Shown: positions 1 to 5,902 of the stretch, piece by piece
Layout: every line of letters begins with the position of its first letter
Position numbering within the stretch: the stretch's first letter is position 1
NCBI GenBank assembly: GCA_026391235.1
Contig: JAPLDV010000832.1
Coordinates: forward strand, 1-7,717
Length of the DNA: 7,717 bases
Source of the DNA: Bacteroidia bacterium
GTDB lineage: Bacteria; Bacteroidota; Bacteroidia; Bacteroidales; UBA12481
Direction of reading: 5' to 3'
The notes under the pieces: model-generated
What the model saw: only the letters and a program-made list of their open reading frames with translations
What the model was told of the DNA's origin: nothing
The model's database searches: none
Translations under genes and position numbers: made by a program

Positions 1-413
1 TGATGCTCATCGTCAGCCCTGATGGCAAATCGGTAACAGAAAAATGGATCGATAAAACCCTCGACAATCATCATCACGGGGTAATAGTATCAGACGGCTT
101 CATCTATGGATCAAACTGGATCAATAATGGCAAAGGAAAATGGGTGTGCCTCGACTGGAACACCGGTGCCGTGAAATGGGAACAAACCTGGAACAACAAA
201 GGTCCGATCATCCTTGCTGATGGCATGTTATATATTATGGACGAGAAGTCGGGTAACGTCGGTTTGGTCAAACCCGATCCGGCTAAATTCGATCTGATCA
301 GCTCTTTTATCATTGATAAAGGGACCGGACCATTCTGGGCCCATCCTTCGATCTTTGACGGAAAGCTGCTGGTCAGGCATGGTGATGTGCTGATGGTATT
401 TAAGATCAGGTAA
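1..413 (+). CDS. PQQ-like beta-propeller protein, C-terminal part (5' end outside window)
   Basis: The frame is open to the left edge, so the ATG at base 3 is probably an internal methionine and the gene starts upstream. The visible 136 residues carry a PQQ-like/BamB-type blade motif, CLDWNTGAVKWE, at about residues 48-59. The end of the protein has a pattern I recognise from a bacterial PQQ-like family common in Bacteroidota and Planctomycetota: ILADGMLYIMDEKSGNV, then GTGPFWAHPS and finally LLVRHGDVLMVFKIR at the stop. The fold is a beta-propeller, presumably periplasmic or membrane-anchored, but the N-terminus that would decide this is missing. PQQ-like here means the repeat fold; binding of the cofactor is not shown. 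It lies 200 nt upstream of another PQQ-like gene on the same strand, so it may be the last gene of one transcript or part of the same cluster. Confidence 0.88.
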   Translation, partial: MLIVSPDGKSVTEKWIDKTLDNHHHGVIVSDGFIYGSNWINNGKGKWVCLDWNTGAVKWEQTWNNKGPIILADGMLYIMDEKSGNVGLVKPDPAKFDLISSFIIDKGTGPFWAHPSIFDGKLLVRHGDVLMVFKIR

Positions 414-422
414 TAAAATCGA

Positions 423-544
423 AGCACTTGTCATCCCCGCGAAGGCGGGGATCCCCACGCTAACCATGATATTATGCAGGAGCCTTTTCAAAAAGCTAGG
501 TGCAGCGTCAGGGGATCACCGCCTTCGCGGGGATGACAAGTGCT
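423..544. repeat. Long-hairpin palindromic repeat (REP/BIME-like doublet)
   Basis: The 26 bases at 423-448 are the exact reverse complement of 519-544. The symmetry continues inward: 450-456 (GATCCCC) pairs with 511-517, 457-461 with 504-508 after a two-base bulge, and 481-488 with 491-497 around a CA loop. Nearly the whole 122 nt could therefore fold into one long hairpin. Each arm is itself a small palindrome: 433-452 is ATCCCCGC, GAAG loop, GCGGGGAT, and 515-534 is the same with one mismatch. The core GTCATCCCCGCGAAGGCGGGGATC resembles dispersed REP-type palindromes seen in many bacterial genomes. Two further copies lie inside the gene at 5903. No T-tract follows, so it is not a canonical intrinsic terminator, though the RNA hairpin could protect or attenuate a transcript. 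Confidence 0.85.
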
Positions 545-570
545 CTGGCCACATCCGAAATCAAACAACT

Positions 571-597
571 GATAACTGACAACCGATAACTGACAAC
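571..597. repeat. Short tandem repeat, GATAACTGACAAC x2
   Basis: The 13-mer GATAACTGACAAC occurs at 571-583 and again at 585-597, separated by one base. It is preceded by the related CAACT at 566-570. It sits just before the TTG start at 614. From memory, AACTGATAACTGA-type microrepeats are common between genes in Bacteroidota. The spacer 414-613 holds only this repeat and the palindrome. I see no convincing TTTG/TAnnTTTG Bacteroidota promoter and no RNA gene in it. Confidence 0.75.
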
Positions 598-613
598 GAT
601 ACCAATCCCGGAG

Positions 614-2041
614 TTGAACAAACGCACCCGATATACCATTCTGACAGCAGCGATTGTTTTGCTGGCCGCTTCGTTTACCTGGTGGCTGGCAAGCGATCCG
701 GTCCGTGATTTTATTAAAAGTCTACCGGGATCGGATAACCGTCCACCGCGCGCAGATTCACTCACCGAGCTGGTTCATATCGGGGAATACTTCTTCGCAG
801 CCGGAGGAACCCTTACCGAAGGCACTGAAACCTGGCCCAGGTTCCGTGGCTCGGATTTCGACAATATCAGCAAATCAAAAATCAAACTGATCGATGGATT
901 CGGTGGAATAGTTCCTAAGATACTCTGGTCATTAGATTTGGGTGAAGGTCATGCCGGTGCTGCAATTTATAAAGGCGCAGTGTATGTTTTGGATTATGAT
1001 GAGCTTAAGCGAAGCGATATCCTACGCTGCATCAACCTGGCCGACGGCAAAGAAGTATGGCAGCGTGGTTACCGCGTAACCATTAAACGAAATCATGGCA
1101 TGTCAAGGACCGTGCCGGCTGTCACAGAAAAGTATATCGTATCGATCGGTCCGAGAGCCCACGTCATGTGCCTCGACCGGCTGACCGGCAATGTTAAATG
1201 GGGATTGGATGTTGAAAGAGAATATAAAACAGAGATCCCGTTCTGGTATACCGGACAATGCCCGTTGATCGACAATGATGTGGCAATCATAGCTACCGGC
1301 GGCAGAGCACTTATGATAGCCGTGGATTGTGAAACCGGTAAAAAAGTATGGGAGGCCCCGAACACGAAAAACTGGAAGATGTCGCATTCCTCCATCATGC
1401 CGATGAAATTTGGAGGCCGCAAGATGTTTGTTTACAGTGCAGTAGGTGGTATCTGCGGAATAGCAGCCGATGGACAGGATGCCGGCACTATCCTTTGGAC
1501 ATCAACCGCATGGAACAAATCAGTTGTGGCACCTTCGCCGGTGTGCATGCCCGATGGTAAAATTTTCCTCACCGCAGGATACGGAGCCGGCAGTATGGTT
1601 TTGCAACTTGAGAAATCAGGTGGTAAATTTACTGCTAAAATGATCGACCAATATTTGCCTCCGGAGGGACTCGCATGTGAACAGCAGACCCCACTCTATT
1701 TCGAAGGCCATCTGATCGGTATACAGCCGAAAGATGCCAGGGCTCTTCAAAAACAAATGATTTGTGTCGACCCGGCAAATTGCCGTGTTCCGGTTTGGGC
1801 GAGCGGACCTGAAATCAGATTCGGACTGGGTCCATACCTGATAGCTGACAATAAATTGTTTATTTTGAATGACGATGGGGTTCTGACTATTGCAAAACCG
1901 GATATCAAAAAATATATCCAGGTTGATCAGATCAAATTGTTTGATGGACAGGATGCCTGGGCCCCGATAGCGGTGGCCGGCGGATACATGGTATTGCGGG
2001 ATTCGAAGCGGATGGTTGCGATAAAACTGGCAGTGGAATAA
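614..2041 (+). CDS. Membrane-anchored PQQ-like (BamB-type) beta-propeller protein
   Basis: This 475-residue protein starts with a basic stretch (MNKRTR) and one hydrophobic helix at about residues 8-25, a signal anchor or uncleaved signal peptide, so the rest should be periplasmic. WPRFRG at 74-79 is the usual opening of this PQQ-like family. Blade motifs of the type D-x-x-(T/D)-G-K-x-x-W follow at about 139-150 (NLADGKEVWQ), 186-197 (LDRLTGNVKW) and 236-247 (CETGKKVWE), with weaker blades to the C-terminus. No CxxCH heme motif is present, and the cofactor-binding residues of true quinoprotein dehydrogenases are not evident. The start is TTG: the frame has a stop at 587-589 and no ATG between, and TTG at 614 places the hydrophobic helix correctly. 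The gene is 13 nt from the NHL gene downstream. A redox, sensory or scaffold role in the periplasm is an inference. Confidence 0.88.
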   Translation: MNKRTRYTILTAAIVLLAASFTWWLASDPVRDFIKSLPGSDNRPPRADSLTELVHIGEYFFAAGGTLTEGTETWPRFRGSDFDNISKSKIKLIDGFGGIVPKILWSLDLGEGHAGAAIYKGAVYVLDYDELKRSDILRCINLADGKEVWQRGYRVTIKRNHGMSRTVPAVTEKYIVSIGPRAHVMCLDRLTGNVKWGLDVEREYKTEIPFWYTGQCPLIDNDVAIIATGGRALMIAVDCETGKKVWEAPNTKNWKMSHSSIMPMKFGGRKMFVYSAVGGICGIAADGQDAGTILWTSTAWNKSVVAPSPVCMPDGKIFLTAGYGAGSMVLQLEKSGGKFTAKMIDQYLPPEGLACEQQTPLYFEGHLIGIQPKDARALQKQMICVDPANCRVPVWASGPEIRFGLGPYLIADNKLFILNDDGVLTIAKPDIKKYIQVDQIKLFDGQDAWAPIAVAGGYMVLRDSKRMVAIKLAVE

Positions 2042-2054
2042 TTAAGATGGTAGA

Positions 2055-3017
2055 TTGAACAGAAAACTGATTATATCGATTTTATTATTGCTGGCGGCAG
2101 TGATTATGGTGCTGGTTGTTACCGATGTAATGAATTCGAGGCCGGATAAAAGGCCGGACAACCCCTATGAGTACTCAGTCAGCCAGTTTGCCCAGGTGGA
2201 TACGGCATTGATAAAATATACTGAGACAATCGATTTTACTTTCGGCGATCTTGATCTTCGGGGTATAGCTTTTGCGAATAACCGGCTCTTTTTAGTTGAA
2301 GATAATTACCTGGTCATTGTTTCTCCGGAAGGAGAGAAACTGGTTAAATCAGACCTGCCGGAATCTCCAATGTGCGTAACTGCTTCATTAACAGATATCT
2401 ACATTGGATTCAGGAACTATATCGGTCAATACAATATGAATGGTCAACTGTTAGAAAACTGGAAACCTCTGAACGACAGTACAGTAATAACCAGTCTTTC
2501 GGTTACTGATTCAATACTTTTCGTGGCCGATGCCGGTAACCGCAGGGTTTTACGTTATAAAACGGATGGAATCCTTTCAGGCAGCTTCACCGGAAAGCGT
2601 GATAGTTCCGATCTCCACGGGTTCATCATTCCTAGCCCATATTTCGAGCTCGCTGTAAATTCTTTTGGCGAATTGTGGGTCGTGAATCCTGGTAAACATG
2701 CATTTGAGAATTACACCTTCGATGGTCAGCTACGGGGTTTCTGGGAAAATTCAGCCATGACGATCGACGGTTTCTCGGGGTGCTGCAATCCGGCACAAAT
2801 GGCGGTTTTGCCTGATGGTTCATTTGTGACAGCCGAAAAGGGGATGGTCAGAATCAAGATACATAAGGCTTCGGGAGAATTGCTGTCTGTAGTGGCTCCG
2901 CCAGAGAAATTCACAGGTCAAACCCACGCCCCTGATTTGGCGGTTAGCCCTTCAGGAGATATTTATGCACTTGATTATGAGCGTAAAATGATAAGAGTCT
3001 TTCAACTTAAAAAGTAA
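2055..3017 (+). CDS. NHL-repeat-like beta-propeller protein with N-terminal anchor
   Basis: This 320-residue protein has an N-terminal hydrophobic helix (about residues 4-23) after MNRK, indicating export or membrane anchoring. The rest reads as an NHL/6-bladed propeller, with blades such as SLSVTDSILFVADAGNRRVLRY at about 147-168, FELAVNSFGELWVVNPG at 197-213, AQMAVLPDGSFVTAEKG at 247-263 and PDLAVSPSGDIYALD at 293-307. A vicinal cysteine pair in SGCCNP (243-244) stands at the head of a blade; I recall similar GCCNP segments in relatives. The start is TTG, because the nearby ATG at 2047 runs into a stop after three codons. The gene follows the PQQ-like gene by 13 nt and precedes the ferredoxin gene by 2 nt, so it very likely belongs to the same transcript. 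No enzymatic residues are recognised; a docking or electron-transfer partner role is inferred from context only. Confidence 0.82.
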   Translation: MNRKLIISILLLLAAVIMVLVVTDVMNSRPDKRPDNPYEYSVSQFAQVDTALIKYTETIDFTFGDLDLRGIAFANNRLFLVEDNYLVIVSPEGEKLVKSDLPESPMCVTASLTDIYIGFRNYIGQYNMNGQLLENWKPLNDSTVITSLSVTDSILFVADAGNRRVLRYKTDGILSGSFTGKRDSSDLHGFIIPSPYFELAVNSFGELWVVNPGKHAFENYTFDGQLRGFWENSAMTIDGFSGCCNPAQMAVLPDGSFVTAEKGMVRIKIHKASGELLSVVAPPEKFTGQTHAPDLAVSPSGDIYALDYERKMIRVFQLKK

Positions 3018-3019
3018 AC

Positions 3020-3595
3020 ATGAACCGGAAAAACTTCATCAACAATTCAGGCCGGTTGATCCTTCTCGGAGGATTGGTTTACCTCACCGGCTCGCTCATT
3101 TTCAAGCGAAAAGTATCGGCCTCCGGTAAGTACGTCTGGCAGATCGATCCGTTCAAATGCACTCAGTGCGGACGATGTGCAACTCAGTGTGTAAGGGACC
3201 TGTCGGCAGTCAAGTGTGTGCATGCTTATCAGCTTTGCGGGTACTGCGATTTGTGCGGCGGGTATTTCAAACCCAACACCCACCAACTGAACACGGGGGC
3301 CGAAAGCCAGCTTTGCCCGACCGGTGCACTGAAGCGTAAATTTGTGGAAGAACCGTTCTTTGAATATACCATTGATGAGAAGCTGTGTAATGCCTGCGGA
3401 AAATGCGTAAAGGGCTGCGGATCATTTGGTAACGGGTCATTGCATCTTCAGATACGGCATAACTTATGCCAGAATTGCAATGAATGCTCGATTTCCAGGA
3501 TGTGCCCGTCGAACGCCATCACCAGGGTACCCATCGAGGCAGCCTATCAGATCAAGGGTGATTTTAAAAAAACGGCCATCCCGAATCTTAAATAA
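3020..3595 (+). CDS. Exported multi-cluster 4Fe-4S ferredoxin-type protein (NapG/NosG-like)
   Basis: This 191-residue protein carries 17 cysteines, 16 of which fit four [4Fe-4S] sites. The sets are C47/C50/C53/C57, C73/C76/C79 with C99-Pro, C123/C126/C129/C133, and C150/C153/C156 with C162-Pro. C66 is left over. The N-terminus MNRKNFINNSGRLILLGGL resembles a Tat signal in which the usual RR is RK, followed by a hydrophobic stretch (about 13-28), the basic FKRK and a possible VSA cleavage site near residue 34. The cluster content matches periplasmic ferredoxins of the NapG, NosG or DsrO kind, which relay electrons between a membrane quinol-linked subunit and a soluble partner. Its stop overlaps the start of the next gene by one base (TAATG), suggesting translational coupling. 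Exact ligand grouping cannot be fixed without a structure. Confidence 0.88.
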   Translation: MNRKNFINNSGRLILLGGLVYLTGSLIFKRKVSASGKYVWQIDPFKCTQCGRCATQCVRDLSAVKCVHAYQLCGYCDLCGGYFKPNTHQLNTGAESQLCPTGALKRKFVEEPFFEYTIDEKLCNACGKCVKGCGSFGNGSLHLQIRHNLCQNCNECSISRMCPSNAITRVPIEAAYQIKGDFKKTAIPNLK

Positions 3596-4851
3596 TGAAG
3601 TGGCTCAAAATCATATTGTTTTTGCTGCCATTATTGCTGGCATTCTCTGATCTGCAGGCTCAGCAGCGATTTCCGAAACCGGAATTCCAAACCCAATATA
3701 CCCAGCCTGCGCCAACCACTCCGGAGCCCCGCGGGTTGGGGATGGAGTTTGTTGATGTACTGGTTCTCCTGATTGTGCTCAGTTTAACCTCCTGGTTCGC
3801 GATAAAAAAAAGATCACGGAACGGGATCCTTCTCCTAACGGTCTTTTCAGCGATCTATTTTGGTTTCTATCGCAACGGCTGCATCTGCTCGGTGGGGTCG
3901 ATACAAAACGTCGCGCTTGCCTTTGCCGATCCAAAATATGTAATCTCCCTTTATGCAATTACTTTCTTTCTTCTCCCTCTAATCTTTAGTCTTTTCGTCG
4001 GACGCGTGTTTTGCGGTGCCGCCTGCCCGCTTGGAGCTATCCAGGACCTATTGATATACAAGCCGATAACGATTCCCGCCTGGCTCCGGAAAACTCTCGG
4101 GTTCATCCCTTACCTGTATCTTGGTCTTGCCGTGCTGTACGCAGCCACCGGAACTGAATTCATCATCTGCCGGTACGACCCGTTTATCGGAATTTACCGG
4201 ATGAACGGGCCACATCTGATGATATACCTGGGAATCACCTTTTTACTGATGGGACTGTTCATCGCCCGCCCTTACTGCAGGTTTTTTTGTCCGTACGGAG
4301 CGATCCTGAATGTGTTCTCCAGATTCAGCCGCCGCCATTTGTCGGTTTTTCCGACGAAATGTATTCAGTGCAAGCTTTGTACCACCTCATGTCCGTTTGA
4401 GGCCATAGATTTTCCGGATGAAGAAAAATTCAAACCCGATACCAAAACGAATTCCCGCAGGTTTATCCTGTATCTGGTTCTGATTCCGGTTCTGATGGTG
4501 GCCGGGGCATGGATCGGCACGAAATCGCATGTTTTCCTTTCGAAGGCGCATCCGGATGTGTATCTGGCCGAGCTGCTTGTCTCACATCCTGAATTGAAGG
4601 CCGATTCAAAAAACATTGATATCCAGACATTCCTGGCTTCCGGGAAATCTTTGGAAACCCTTGTTGCAGAAGCCCGGGTGATCCGTGATAAATTTTATAC
4701 AGGAAGCTGGATATTAGGGGCTTTCCTGGGTCTGGTGATCGGATTGATGGCAATGAACCAGGTAATTTTCCGGCGCAGGGAAGATTACCAGGCCAATAAA
4801 GGCAATTGTTACAGCTGCGCGAGATGTTTGGATTATTGTCCGGTTGAATAA
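3595..4851 (+). CDS. NosR/NapH-like membrane 4Fe-4S polyferredoxin
   Basis: This 418-residue protein has a signal peptide (about 5-22) and about seven membrane helices (52-70, 76-92, 115-135, 168-184, 206-224, 289-308, 371-391). Hallmarks of the NosR/NapH/CcoG family are two CxxxCP motifs, CGAACP at 140-145 and CRFFCP at 228-233, and two ferredoxin motifs, C256/C259/C262/C266-Pro and C405/C408/C411/C415-Pro. The predicted topology puts both CxxxCP motifs and both ferredoxin sites on the cytoplasmic side, as reported for NosR. An additional CIC pair (96, 98) is predicted at the periplasmic face. The periplasmic FMN-binding domain of full NosR is absent and only about 27 residues link the signal peptide to helix 1. 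It most likely moves electrons across the membrane, with the ferredoxin at 3020 as partner. The protein ends three residues after its last cluster cysteine. Confidence 0.88.
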   Translation: MKWLKIILFLLPLLLAFSDLQAQQRFPKPEFQTQYTQPAPTTPEPRGLGMEFVDVLVLLIVLSLTSWFAIKKRSRNGILLLTVFSAIYFGFYRNGCICSVGSIQNVALAFADPKYVISLYAITFFLLPLIFSLFVGRVFCGAACPLGAIQDLLIYKPITIPAWLRKTLGFIPYLYLGLAVLYAATGTEFIICRYDPFIGIYRMNGPHLMIYLGITFLLMGLFIARPYCRFFCPYGAILNVFSRFSRRHLSVFPTKCIQCKLCTTSCPFEAIDFPDEEKFKPDTKTNSRRFILYLVLIPVLMVAGAWIGTKSHVFLSKAHPDVYLAELLVSHPELKADSKNIDIQTFLASGKSLETLVAEARVIRDKFYTGSWILGAFLGLVIGLMAMNQVIFRRREDYQANKGNCYSCARCLDYCPVE

Positions 4852-4857
4852 CACATT

Positions 4858-5883
4858 ATGGGAAAGATAAAATATCAGACCGGTTCGGAAATACTTCTCT
4901 ATTCAACTGAGGATGGCAGGTCTGAAATAGAGGTGCGTTTAGAAGGAGATACCGTTTGGCTAACGCAAAAGCAATTAGCGGAACTTTTTCAAACCTCACC
5001 TCAGAATATAACCATACATATCCGCAATATATATCAGGAAGGAGAGCAACAAACGGACTCAACTTGTAAGGATTACTTACAAGTTCAAATTGAAGGTTCT
5101 CGTAAGATACAACGAACCTTGCAACTTTACAACCTCGATGTCATCATTTCGGTTGGATACAGAGTAAAATCTTATCGCGGCACCCAATTTCGAATTTGGG
5201 CTACACAACAGCTAAAGGAATATTTAGTCAAAGGATTTATCCTGAACGACTTACGACTAAAAGAAACCGGATATTCCAGTCAATACTTCGAAGAGCTTTT
5301 TGAGCGAATCCGCGATATTCGAAGTTCTGAGAAGGTTTTTTACGCGAAAATCAAAGATATTTACGCAACCGCCTATGATTATGACAGGTCCAATCCCATC
5401 AGTGTCGATTTCTTCAGAAAAGTGCAGAATAAAATGCACTGGGCTATTCATGGGCACACTGCAGCAGAAATCATCTCTGACCGGGCCAATTCAGACAGAA
5501 CTAATATGGGGCTAACTACCTGGAAAAATGCACCCTACGGTAAAATCAGAAAAACTGATGTTGACAATGCAAAGAATTACCTGACCGAAAATGAATTGAA
5601 AGATCTCAACCTTATTGTTGACCAGTATTTATCGTTTGCCGAATTGCAGGCTCGAAAACGTATCCCTATGTTTATGGCAGATTGGATTAAAAAGCTCCAT
5701 GACTTTTTAACGCTGAACGATAGGGAAATATTGGAACATGCCGGAAGAATATCAGCGGAAGTGGCAAAAGAACTCGCTGAAGCTGAATTCGAAAAATTCC
5801 ATACAAAGCAAATCCAGACTGAAGATGCCATTGAAATGAAACAGTTGGAAGCCGGCCTCAAGAACCTAAAAAAAAGGAAGTGA
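4858..5883 (+). CDS. rhuM: RhuM-family protein (virulence RhuM, function unknown)
   Basis: At 341 residues this matches the usual length of the RhuM family, named after a gene of Salmonella pathogenicity island 3. Recognisable landmarks are VWLTQKQLAELF at 33-44 (a possible helix-turn-helix), TCKDYLQVQ at 69-77, YNLDVIISVGYRVKS at 91-105, FRIWAT at 111-116, FEELFERIRDIRSSEK at 144-159 and HTAAEIISDRA at 200-210. A charged, helix-rich tail (about 295-341) ends in KNLKKRK. No Fic motif, nuclease motif or signal peptide is visible, so it should be cytoplasmic. It starts 6 nt after the polyferredoxin gene without a recognisable ribosome binding site. In sampled 60-base lines GC is 21-25 of 60, against 33 of 60 in the gene before and 37 of 60 in the gene after; parts of the NHL gene are also this low, so foreign origin is only suggested. 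Its biochemical activity is not known to me. Confidence 0.9.
   Translation: MGKIKYQTGSEILLYSTEDGRSEIEVRLEGDTVWLTQKQLAELFQTSPQNITIHIRNIYQEGEQQTDSTCKDYLQVQIEGSRKIQRTLQLYNLDVIISVGYRVKSYRGTQFRIWATQQLKEYLVKGFILNDLRLKETGYSSQYFEELFERIRDIRSSEKVFYAKIKDIYATAYDYDRSNPISVDFFRKVQNKMHWAIHGHTAAEIISDRANSDRTNMGLTTWKNAPYGKIRKTDVDNAKNYLTENELKDLNLIVDQYLSFAELQARKRIPMFMADWIKKLHDFLTLNDREILEHAGRISAEVAKELAEAEFEKFHTKQIQTEDAIEMKQLEAGLKNLKKRK
5061..5085. repeat. Perfect 10-bp inverted repeat inside the rhuM coding sequence
   Basis: AACTTGTAAG at 5061-5070 is the exact reverse complement of CTTACAAGTT at 5076-5085, with a 5-base loop. A second, shorter inverted repeat follows (AAGGTTC 5093-5099 and GAACCTT 5114-5120). 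Both lie in the codons for the conserved TCKDYLQVQIEG region, so they may simply reflect codon choice. Confidence 0.6.
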
Positions 5884-5902
5884 ACCCAAAGCTTTATTAA
5901 AG

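Noticed and set aside
3..5. ATG at base 3 as the true start of the first gene
   Set aside because: The protein from there begins in mid-propeller with no signal sequence, and the frame is open to the window edge.
228..491. Minus-strand open frame crossing the spacer palindrome, also with VIPAFAGMT
   Set aside because: It overlaps the end of the propeller gene in antisense and contains only repeat-derived and shadow sequence.
423..544. CRISPR array or intrinsic terminator
   Set aside because: There are only two repeat units, in opposite orientation and without regular spacers, and no T-tract after the hairpin.
545..613. Promoter for the gene at 614
   Set aside because: No convincing Bacteroidota -7 (TAnnTTTG) or -33 element is visible in the repeat-rich spacer.
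614..4851. c-type heme sites (CxxCH) in the propeller and Fe-S proteins
   Set aside because: I scanned the translated proteins and found none. The cysteine-rich motifs all fit Fe-S or isolated cysteines.
5868..5900. Programmed frameshift at the run of eight A at the end of rhuM
   Set aside because: CTA AAA AAA is slippery in principle, but a -1 shift only adds about seven codons (ending at 5900) and no stimulatory structure is apparent. Chance is likelier.
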